Of a stretch of DNA of 23,880 nucleotides, positions 6,069 through 13,800 are shown piece by piece. A model generated the notes under the pieces. The model searched no databases, was not told the DNA's origin, and was given only the letters and a program-made list of their open reading frames with translations. The translations under genes were made by a program, and so were the position numbers. Origin of the DNA: Clostridia bacterium (GTDB lineage: Bacteria > Bacillota > Clostridia > UBA1381); NCBI GenBank assembly GCA_900751685.1, contig CAADSR010000160.1, positions 1 through 23,880 of the forward strand, read 5' to 3'. Position 1 is the stretch's first letter, and every line of letters starts with the position of its first letter.

Positions 6069-6611
6069 ATGTTTGATGATCGATTAAAACGTTTACGAGA
6101 AGAAAGAGGATTAATCAAAAAAGAGGCGGCGCATCAGCTCGGAATCGCTTATACTACCTATGTTGGATATGAGAATAATGAGCGTGAGCCTAATTCTGAA
6201 ACTCTTATTAAGTTATCCGATTTCTTCAATGTTGATGTTGACTACCTCGTGGGCATTAGTGCTTGTAAACGTCATACTAATAATACTGTGGTAGAAGATT
6301 TAGGCTTATCTGAAAACAGCATTAATATCCTAAAAAAACTCAACCAAGACGATACAGAAATTCTTAATATGTTAAGCTTAATAATTGAAAGTCCTTACTT
6401 TTATTCCTTTATGGAGGATTTCTGTAGGTACAAACAAGATTGTGCCGACAAGTCTACGACTGAAAAAGCTTTCAAAAATTTTTATACTAAATTGTCTAAT
6501 CATCAAAAGATTGTCTATACAGTAGAAACACCTAAAGACTATGAATCTTTACTATTCCAGGCCGTTCAACGTCAACTTGAATATATATTAGACCGTCCTA
6601 AAGACCTATAA
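6069..6611 (+). CDS. XRE-family repressor without a protease domain (only plus-strand gene)
   Basis: The start at 6069 follows AAGGGGGTG at good spacing. The upstream ATG at 6042 overlaps the -10 box and is unlikely. The 180-residue product has an N-terminal XRE helix-turn-helix (residues 4-62, HQLGIAYTTYVGYENNEREP and FNVDVDYLVGI). A C-terminal helical region of about 110 residues has no S24/LexA Ser-Lys protease motif. It is therefore unlikely to be inactivated by RecA-stimulated self-cleavage. It probably represses the divergent leftward operon and is relieved by another route, plausibly the BRO antirepressors opposite. A bidirectional terminator follows the stop codon. Alternatively it is the phage's main CI-like repressor, displaced from its usual location. 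Confidence 0.87.
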   Translation: MFDDRLKRLREERGLIKKEAAHQLGIAYTTYVGYENNEREPNSETLIKLSDFFNVDVDYLVGISACKRHTNNTVVEDLGLSENSINILKKLNQDDTEILNMLSLIIESPYFYSFMEDFCRYKQDCADKSTTEKAFKNFYTKLSNHQKIVYTVETPKDYESLLFQAVQRQLEYILDRPKDL

Positions 6612-6624
6612 ATTACCTAACACA

Positions 6625-6658
6625 AAAGACACCCCGCAATGAGGTGTCTTTGTTTTTT
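6625..6658 (+). terminator. Bidirectional terminator between convergent repressor and SAP genes
   Basis: AAAGACACC (6625-6633) and GGTGTCTTT (6643-6651) form a perfect 9-bp stem with a 9-base loop. Six T follow on the plus strand (6653-6658). On the minus strand the stem runs into TTTTGTGTT, so it can also end the leftward SAP transcript, whose stop codon is at 6660-6662. It also stands in the path of late leftward read-through. Confidence 0.85.
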
Positions 6659-6659
6659 A

Positions 6660-7718
6660 TTATAAATATTTTTCTAATCCCTCTAACCTATCTTTAAATC
6701 TTGTTAGTTTTCTCTCTCTGTCAGATCTTGTTTTAACAACTTTATTTTCAAAAACCCAAATAGCGTGTTCTAAAACACGTTTTTCTTCTTGATACTCTTT
6801 TCTCTTATGATATATAACGGCTAATCTATCATATGGGTGATTTCCATTAAAATCATCACAAATAATCTCTTCATACAATCCTATTGCCTCATCTATCTTG
6901 CCTTCTTTTTCATAATAACTTGCCCTAGTCATTTTATTTGTATGGGCCATTTTATCAATTGTCGTATTTTCAGAAGAATGCCTTTTAAAATAATTTTCTA
7001 TCTCCAATCCCTGTTTATCATAACTTAATGACAACATATCAAGACAGACATTCAAGGCACCCATTTCAAAATCATTACTAGCCTTTAATTGATTGATATA
7101 GTTTTCAATTTCATTTTCAGATAATCCAAATTTTAATCGATTACTCCAATAGGTAATGTCTACACCATATTTATTTAATTTTCTTTTTTCTTCACCTATG
7201 CTAACAAAAAAACCTCGCTGAAATGGCTGCTTTTTCTCGTAGCTACACATTAAAAAATATGCTTCTTGAAAGTTGTATTCTTGAATTTGTTCCACCATTC
7301 TATCTATTAAATCCGCAAATTCTTTTTCTTTTAACATCTGTAATTTGTTAAAAACCTCTTCGCCCTTCTGAGTACGAATTATATATACTTCATATCCATC
7401 AGGAGGTGTAATTTCGCTCTTAATAATATTTTCTACTATTCTATCAATTAAATCCTGCTTTTTTCCGGTAGTCTTTAAATTGTGTTCACCAAGTATGTTT
7501 TTTAAGTGGGGGATTTTCAAATATTGCAACACTTCATAATTATCACATATTTTTATCAGCTCATCATTTGTAAATTGCTGAAATTTTTCGGAAACGATCT
7601 CTTCTCCCCAGTAAGGAATCCTGCCATACATATCATTAATTTCAGTCTTATGTAGCCTTTTTAAAAATTCATAGTCTATCAAAGAATCCGTGCTTAATGG
7701 AATGCGATATTTATACAT
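6660..7718 (-). CDS. SAP-domain protein with C-terminal TPR-like helices, unknown function
   Basis: I choose the ATG at 7718 (AAAGGGGATAG upstream) rather than 7763, which overlaps the previous gene. The product is 352 residues. Residues 66-98 match a SAP motif, a helix-turn-helix putative DNA-binding fold (LKIPHLKNILGEHNLKTTGK, then a DLIDRIVENI helix). A long helical middle carries many charged and aromatic residues. Residues 266-326 resemble a TPR pair (ASYYEKEGKIDEAIGLYEEI and a second helix pair). No nuclease, ATPase or membrane motif is seen. The gene sits 16 bases after the stalk-domain gene, in the same small operon. SAP/TPR proteins of this size occur in Firmicute prophages, to my knowledge without an assigned role; accessory function (host takeover, phage exclusion) is inferred. 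Confidence 0.75.
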   Translation of the reverse strand: MYKYRIPLSTDSLIDYEFLKRLHKTEINDMYGRIPYWGEEIVSEKFQQFTNDELIKICDNYEVLQYLKIPHLKNILGEHNLKTTGKKQDLIDRIVENIIKSEITPPDGYEVYIIRTQKGEEVFNKLQMLKEKEFADLIDRMVEQIQEYNFQEAYFLMCSYEKKQPFQRGFFVSIGEEKRKLNKYGVDITYWSNRLKFGLSENEIENYINQLKASNDFEMGALNVCLDMLSLSYDKQGLEIENYFKRHSSENTTIDKMAHTNKMTRASYYEKEGKIDEAIGLYEEIICDDFNGNHPYDRLAVIYHKRKEYQEEKRVLEHAIWVFENKVVKTRSDRERKLTRFKDRLEGLEKYL

Positions 7719-7734
7719 ACTCTTTCTATCCCCT

Positions 7735-8313
7735 TTATTCTTTTTCCCAGCCTTTATTTGCAAGCCACGACTGTAGTACAGTATTATACCAATTAAGATC
7801 TATTGTAAATTTTGCTTTCCCTTGTGGAATGTTTTCAAATACTGGGCAGAGCTTTCCATCTATTATTTTTCCAACAAACTCACTGTTATTATTATCCGTC
7901 CCAAAATCATATTTACCTTCATACTTACTTTTTATATCTCTTTCGTATATATACCATTGACCGTCTTTATATTCCGTTTTGATTCCATCAATCGCTTCAC
8001 CTTCTTTAAGTTCCGATATAGCTTTCGTTGCTACTGGTGTTGGTTTTAACGTAGGAACAGGCGTAGGGTCAACGTTTGTAAGTACAATTGTGTCATTAAC
8101 AAAATCAACCCTAAAACCACCTACAGCGTCCGATACATCTCGTAGATTAAAGTATGTATTATCATTAATATTATAGCCTTCTATATCTTTCTCTACCCCG
8201 TTGACTTTTATTGGGTAGGGATTAATATTAATAATATATTCAACCGCAAAACCTGTTATTGCTGCACAGATTATTCCCCCAAACAGAAATCCTGTTACAA
8301 AATTTTTTTTCAT
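7735..8313 (-). CDS. Membrane-anchored or exported stalk-domain (copper amine oxidase N-like) protein
   Basis: The 192-residue product starts with MKKN and a hydrophobic segment at residues 5-24, an uncleaved anchor or signal peptide, so the rest faces outward. Residues 33-80 match the stalk domain (PF07833): YPIKVNGVEKDIEGY, then NTYFNLRDVSDAVGG, then a strand with DTIVLTN. A Pro/Thr linker (81-96) leads to an unassigned C-terminal region with aromatic residues. The family binds or decorates cell envelopes in Clostridia. It is the first accessory gene after the tail tip and has its own promoter at 8337-8364. Its start codon lies in one arm of a perfect inverted repeat. A moron altering the lysogen surface or excluding other phages is plausible but unproven. 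Confidence 0.78.
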   Translation of the reverse strand: MKKNFVTGFLFGGIICAAITGFAVEYIININPYPIKVNGVEKDIEGYNINDNTYFNLRDVSDAVGGFRVDFVNDTIVLTNVDPTPVPTLKPTPVATKAISELKEGEAIDGIKTEYKDGQWYIYERDIKSKYEGKYDFGTDNNNSEFVGKIIDGKLCPVFENIPQGKAKFTIDLNWYNTVLQSWLANKGWEKE

Positions 8314-8347
8314 GGTAAAACCTCCCTTTTAAGAACATTTTACCATG
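8311..8347 (-). promoter_or_regulatory. Perfect 10-bp inverted repeat enclosing the ribosome binding site and start codon of the stalk-domain gene
   Basis: On the minus strand CATGGTAAAA (8347-8338) and TTTTACCATG (8320-8311) pair perfectly around a 17-base loop containing AAAAGGGAGG. The final ATG is the start codon. In RNA reading through from the tail genes the start codon would be inside the stem. In RNA from the local promoter the first arm would be absent, because it overlaps the -10 box. As DNA it could also be an operator. Confidence 0.6.
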
Positions 8348-8364
8348 ATTCAAAAGAAAGTCAA
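8337..8364 (-). promoter_or_regulatory. Local promoter of the stalk-domain/SAP operon
   Basis: On the minus strand TTGACT (8364-8359) and TAAAAT (8342-8337) are 16 bases apart. The -35 box overlaps the stop codon of the tail-tip gene. The predicted start near 8330 gives a leader of under 20 bases. This allows cargo expression in the lysogen independent of the late operon. Confidence 0.65.
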
Positions 8365-10004
8365 GAAATATTATGGTAATTTTTCACATGATCCCTCATT
8401 ACTTCATCAATATACTCCTGCGTTGCTACCTCCGCTCCATTTTTAGTCACGCTTGCTGCGTTTAGTTCAAGCCTGGATAAAGCTGAAAATACAAGGTTTG
8501 CGCCCTCATTTGTTGCGCTGATTGACGCTCCGGGGCCTAACTGGATATTACTATCGTCATACCATTCGTAGATAGTCTCACCATTTTCATTTTCGTATGA
8601 CCTGATATATCCAACCCGCAAGTACCTACCTACATTTGCGTCCTTATTGACCGCTATGTCCGTATCGGAAAGGATCTTTCCGCCCCGGATAATGCCAGAA
8701 AATGTTCCGTTTCCCTGTTCATCAAAATAAATTACCGGGTTCCCGTCTGCGTCATACAGCCAAAAGCCAAATCCTTTGCTGCTATTGCCCAGCTCCGCCC
8801 GGATCCGTTTATTGTCTCTGATTGTCAGGAAGTCACCCTCTAACTTCAACCGCTCATTCTCTGATTTTATATTGTTCTGGTCGCTGTTGATCGCTCCGTC
8901 CAGATAATTTGTCTTTGTCCCGCCGTTGGTGGTAGTGGTTTTATCCAGATCCCGTTTTGTCCACCTCAAATGCCGAACAAGGAAAAATAAATCACGCCGT
9001 TGTCTGCCGATTGTGATGTTCCCCAATTCCGGCTCATATGGATAGTTTTCTATGGTCCTGATCCGCTCCCGGATCACATTCCCGTTGTTCACGATGTACA
9101 CCCGATCGCCTAGGTGTACCTTATATACATCCCCATACTGGGCCAGCTTTGAAAGGTCAACAAATTTCCCCGACACAACAATTTCCGGCACGTCGATCCG
9201 TTCCTCATTCTCCGGGTCAAATTCCCATTCTGCCCTGGCCTTAAGCTCCTCCATATCAGAATAGTCCGTATAGTCCTTATAGCCGTCTATGCGTCCATAT
9301 ATGCCGATATTCGGGCTGTCTATGTAGTTCTCCTTGCTAATAGGTGCATCATCCTTGCCATATGGATATAAGCGTGTTATCATGTCCGTAGTTTCGTACG
9401 CTACTTTGATATCTTGCATATTAAAGCCAACTTCAAGCCGGAGGCTGGTTTCTTTCCCGACCCGCTCCACTAGGGCGATTTTATAATTATCCATATACAG
9501 CTCGCCCATGCCGCAAGATTCAATCAGCTTTTGCATCAAATCAAATGCGCTGGTTTTATCCACGGAGAAAAAGTCGATTCTAAAGCCATCATTCCCGACC
9601 CATTTCAACCCTTCTGGTAGCTCACTCTGCTCCATCACATGGAATTTAGAGCCTTGAAAGATTTCATCCACGATACTTTTTGGGGTTACGTTAATCCTGT
9701 CTGGTATCTTTGGCACATGATATTTTCTTGCATCATAATATAATAAATGCCGGGCGATCACTGATTTTTTGAGTATGCCTTTGTTTTCTTCATCTACCTT
9801 ATAGATCCGGTACGCCTGCCCTTCACAAACGACGATCCGGTTTACTATGATCATAGGGGCTTTCGGGTCGTCCCCCGGATAATCAAAATACAGGTCATTT
9901 TGTGTGTTGATCTCCTGCATTATCCTTACCTTTGAAGCGTCCCCTAAAAAGGCGATCTGCCCCGTTGTAAAGCTTGTCGCGTTATGTTCAAATAATCTAA
10001 GCAT
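8361..10004 (-). CDS. Tail-tip protein (prophage endopeptidase tail / Tal family)
   Basis: The start at 10004 has GGTGAAGA five bases upstream and overlaps the distal tail gene by eight bases (ATGCTTAG). The in-frame ATG four codons earlier has a poor binding site. The 547-residue product resembles gp18/Tal-type baseplate proteins. The first 350 or so residues form the hub-like prophage tail domain (CEGQAYRIYKVDEENKG, TRLYPYGKDD, YPYEPELGNITIG motifs). It then has a helical region and a C-terminal beta-rich region (GFGFWLYDADGNPVIYFDE). Such proteins form the trimeric tail tip that closes the tube and, in some phages, carry wall-hydrolase activity; I see no catalytic motif I can name. It lies directly after the distal tail gene, as usual, but is followed by accessory genes instead of the fibre. 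Confidence 0.88.
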   Translation of the reverse strand: MLRLFEHNATSFTTGQIAFLGDASKVRIMQEINTQNDLYFDYPGDDPKAPMIIVNRIVVCEGQAYRIYKVDEENKGILKKSVIARHLLYYDARKYHVPKIPDRINVTPKSIVDEIFQGSKFHVMEQSELPEGLKWVGNDGFRIDFFSVDKTSAFDLMQKLIESCGMGELYMDNYKIALVERVGKETSLRLEVGFNMQDIKVAYETTDMITRLYPYGKDDAPISKENYIDSPNIGIYGRIDGYKDYTDYSDMEELKARAEWEFDPENEERIDVPEIVVSGKFVDLSKLAQYGDVYKVHLGDRVYIVNNGNVIRERIRTIENYPYEPELGNITIGRQRRDLFFLVRHLRWTKRDLDKTTTTNGGTKTNYLDGAINSDQNNIKSENERLKLEGDFLTIRDNKRIRAELGNSSKGFGFWLYDADGNPVIYFDEQGNGTFSGIIRGGKILSDTDIAVNKDANVGRYLRVGYIRSYENENGETIYEWYDDSNIQLGPGASISATNEGANLVFSALSRLELNAASVTKNGAEVATQEYIDEVMRDHVKNYHNIS

Positions 10005-10866
10005 TTTCTTCACCATCCCAATCTACAAGGTCAAACTCGGTATCATATACAAAATACGGTGTATACGATACCTCTACTGTAAACTCATTTGTTCCATTCC
10101 TGATAATAGTCAATTCATTATCCCCCGGCTTTAATTCAAAGAAGGTTCCCGTCACACTGCCAATAAGATTATTGTTTTCACCAGTGACTAATTGTTTTTG
10201 ACAGTCTATTTCTATTGTTGTACTCCCGTTGCCGATAAATCCTAACGTATTACCGTTTATGGATAGTGTTGTATCATTGATGCCAGATGCGCACTCCAGC
10301 GTGATCACTGGCCGGACGTGCCATGTCCCAACATTCAGCACATTCATTGTATGCTTTGCCCCAGTAAAACTGCTTGTAAAATATTCATCCATACCAATCG
10401 GCAGGTTTTCATCCAGTGATATTTCATCATCCAATGATGGTCCTTCGGTATCAAAAATACATCTTGCCATTGGACGAACCCGGAAAGACACATCAATTTC
10501 TGCAACCCTTCCCTGTATTTTAGGGGCATATGATATTTGTCCCGTGATCTTTGCATCCCAAATAATATACGGCATATCATCAAAGATAAGCTCCCCACTG
10601 CCCCGGAGCCAGGTAGCAACCCTGGACAACTTCTTTTGCAGTTCCCGTAAATCAACAGAAGTGATGTATAATGTAATATCAATAATTCGGTCTTTATAAA
10701 AAGCCCGGTGATAGGGATTGGATTCCGAAAAATCCAATTCCCCATCTGATAAAGTTGTATCTTCTGTGTATGTTTTCATTTCAGCGTCCATAGGACGGTT
10801 TTTCGTTTTGAAGTCTATCCCAAAAACGCTGGAATGCTTTCCATTAAAGCTAAATCCTGCACGCAT
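9997..10866 (-). CDS. Distal tail protein (Dit, siphovirus tail component)
   Basis: The start at 10866 is set by GGAGGAA upstream and by the TAATG overlap with the tape-measure stop; a longer frame to 10887 has no support. The 289-residue product begins with MRAGFSFNGKHSSVFGI, followed by an N-terminal domain with a typical Dit pattern (RELQKKLSRVATWLRGSGELIFDDMP split over residues 70-100, then QGRVAEIDVSFRVRP). The C-terminal half is beta-rich with a galectin-like look (NTLGFIGNGSTTIEIDC, FELKPGDNELTI). Dit forms the hexameric ring linking tail tube to tail tip. Position between tape measure and Tal is canonical. Confidence 0.9.
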   Translation of the reverse strand: MRAGFSFNGKHSSVFGIDFKTKNRPMDAEMKTYTEDTTLSDGELDFSESNPYHRAFYKDRIIDITLYITSVDLRELQKKLSRVATWLRGSGELIFDDMPYIIWDAKITGQISYAPKIQGRVAEIDVSFRVRPMARCIFDTEGPSLDDEISLDENLPIGMDEYFTSSFTGAKHTMNVLNVGTWHVRPVITLECASGINDTTLSINGNTLGFIGNGSTTIEIDCQKQLVTGENNNLIGSVTGTFFELKPGDNELTIIRNGTNEFTVEVSYTPYFVYDTEFDLVDWDGEENA

Positions 10867-13800
10867 TATCCTGTTCCTCCGTTCCACTGCTCCAATATGT
10901 GACGTATATCCACACCATCAGCCGCATGGATATTAAATACCCGGTTGTCTATATTTTTATTTGTGGTAGTATTTACAATACTTTCACTGGCCTTATTTAT
11001 TGCGCCTACAAGGCTGTTCACCACGCCCTGAATATCAATTCCTTGCTGAAGCATTTTATTCAGCACGTTCATTTTATTATCTTCCGCCGTTTTCAGATCA
11101 GATTCAAGCCGGTCAATGATTGCATTGTTTGATTTCTCCAACTGGTACAGCTCTTCATCCCGCTGTAATTGCTTGAACTGCTCTTGCAGCTCCTTATACT
11201 TTTCCTGTCCCCGGTTGGTGGTGGCATTTTTATAGATTTCCAGCTGGTCCTGCACATCCGCCATATCCTCTTTACGGTCGGCCACGGTCCAGCTATCCCG
11301 GAGGGCTTGTTCTTCCTCGTCAAATTTATCTTTGAGGTCGTCAATATAGTCCTGCTGGGCCTCTAAAACTTTGTCAAGCTCGGCCTTTTGGGCTGTATAC
11401 AGGTTCATCTCTGCTTCGGCGATTTTACGCTGACTGTCCTTTACGTCAAGCCCTCCCAAGGTGTTCAAAAGCTTTGTTTCCTCGTCGATCACCCGCTGCC
11501 AATACTCCACTTCGCTATCATTGTGCATAAAGTCCCAACCGTATGTTTCAGCTTGCTGCTTGTAGAAACTAGCAGAATCCCGCCACTCATTCAATTGGTC
11601 TGTGTTAAGGTCCATTTCTCGGTCGTCAATATCGGTCGAAAGTTTTACTTTCACAAGATACTGTTCGTCCGTAAGCTCGCCAATATCAGCAAAGAACTTC
11701 TCTACATAGTCCCTCTCACGCTGCAACGCCGCTCTCTGCCCTTCCACAGAAAGGTTGTTGTACTTTTTCTCATGCTCGATCCACTGGTCAGAGAAGTCCT
11801 TTTTGCCCTCTACAAGCTGCTCTGTGAAGCCAAGCATGGTATCGGTGTATTCTCCCCATGTCATGCGTCCGGCTTCTACTTCTGCCAGATTCCGCTCCTT
11901 GATACGCTGGTAAGCCGCGCCGATATCCTCGTCCCAGTCATTTAAGCTGTTGCGGGTATCGATCCATTGTTCGGATTCGCTGTTCTTCTGCTCTGCGATC
12001 TTCTGCAGGGCGTCAAATTTTTGGTTTTCGATCTCCTGGATCTTTTCCGCTCCATACTGGTAAGAAATGATATTAGCGTCAATATACTCTTGCGTGTATG
12101 CTTTCATCCGATCAAGACCTGCGATATAGTCCTCCGTGGACATTCCATTGTACTTTACTTGCTGGTCAAGCCACTTTTCGGATTGGCTGGAGCGTTCATC
12201 ATACATCTGCTTTCCGTATTTTTTGAGGGTGTCGGTATATTCCTTATACGATATTTTCCCGCTTTCCAGCGCTTCATCTTCCCGCTCCACGATTCGGTAA
12301 AACGCTTCAATCGGCCCATCATCCGCCCAGTCGTTCAATGCCGTGCGTTCGGATATGTAATCCATGGAAATCTCGTTGAGTTCATCCACCAAATCACGGG
12401 ATAATTTATAGATTTCCTCGTTGATTTCTTTTACTACATCAGCATCCTTCTTGTACTTCGCTAGCATACCGTTCCACCAGTCCAATTGCTCTTGTACAGG
12501 AATTTGGCTTGTTTTCATCCGATGATTAAATGTATCCTTGTCCGTGTCCCAGCTCTTATTTCCCTTGCCCGACGCATAACGGGGGATTCTTTCGCCGGAT
12601 AGGATCTTCTTTGTTTCCTTCGCTGTGTATACCTTGTCATGTCTCGCCAAAGGAACAATCACATCCCGCCCCTCAAACATATAATGTCGGCCATTATGCT
12701 CGATCAGCTCCCGCGGATCTGCAACGCCTCTTTCATCATTGACCATTGCAAGGCCGCCCTCAAAGTCTTTTGTCCCTTTCGCTTTCCCCTTTATAAATTG
12801 CCCTGAAGAATAAGCTCCGCTTGATACGTTTCCCGCACCGTCGGATTCAAACTTCAACGTAACTTTTTTTGTGGTAGGAATACTTTTTACCGCTGCTGCC
12901 GCTGAATTTGCAGGTCCTGTCACACCATCATCACACGTCAGATTCGTATTATGGTTTTCTGGTACATTCTCCACGGCCTGTTCTGCGGTTTCCGCTGCCG
13001 GTGTTACTCCGTCATTTGCTACAAGCGTTACAACGCCTGTTTTGCCGTCTATTTCCGCAATCTTATTGCCTGCATCATCTAGTACATCAATATTCCCATC
13101 CGCATTGACTGCCACTTCTGCCGCTCTTCCGTCAAGCTCCGTTGTCCACTCCCCGGCCTTGTTGAGAATCGTGATATTTCCGTCTGCATTGACCGATACT
13201 TTGGTCTTTTTCCCGTCAATCTTTTCCGTCAGTTCCTTTGTTTTCTCAACGATTGAAATATCACCATCAGCGGATATTTCTATCTTTTTATTGTCCGGTA
13301 TCAGTCCCATGCTATGGGCAAACTGTGTTATTTGCTGTGAAGTCATTCCAAGACTACTACCAATCGAGGCAAAATCTTTCGCAACTGCTGGTAACGCTCC
13401 CGCTTTGGCGGCCTGATCTATGCTCGTAAAGCCATTTTTTATAAGGGCTGCCTGTGAACTAATATCCTGACTTGCCATCCCCATCTGTTGTCCAAGAGTG
13501 ATTACATCATTTACTACAGCGGGAATAGCTTGATTGTCAATCGCTTGCTGCATATCGGTAAAGCCATTTTTAATCAATCCAGCATTTGTAGCGATTGCCG
13601 GGGCTGAAAGGCCCATTTCCTGGCCGAATTTAATATAATCAGATACTACCTCATCTAGCTTGCCGGATTCCGCTGCCTCTCCAACACCTTGAAGCTCATT
13701 TTTTGCAAGAGCTGCATCCCGTGCAACTGCGGATAAAGCCCCAGCCTGCGCCGCCTGACTTAGATTGTCAAATCCATTTTTGAATACTGCAATTTGAGTG

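Noticed and set aside
10344..10745. Alternative 133-codon minus-strand frame inside the distal tail gene
   Set aside because: It lies fully inside a recognisable Dit gene in another frame and shows no coherent domain.
12871..13416. Open frame of 181 codons on the plus strand inside the tape measure
   Set aside because: Ala/Ser/Pro-rich antisense of the repeat regions, without ribosome binding site; the minus-strand protein is clearly the real one.
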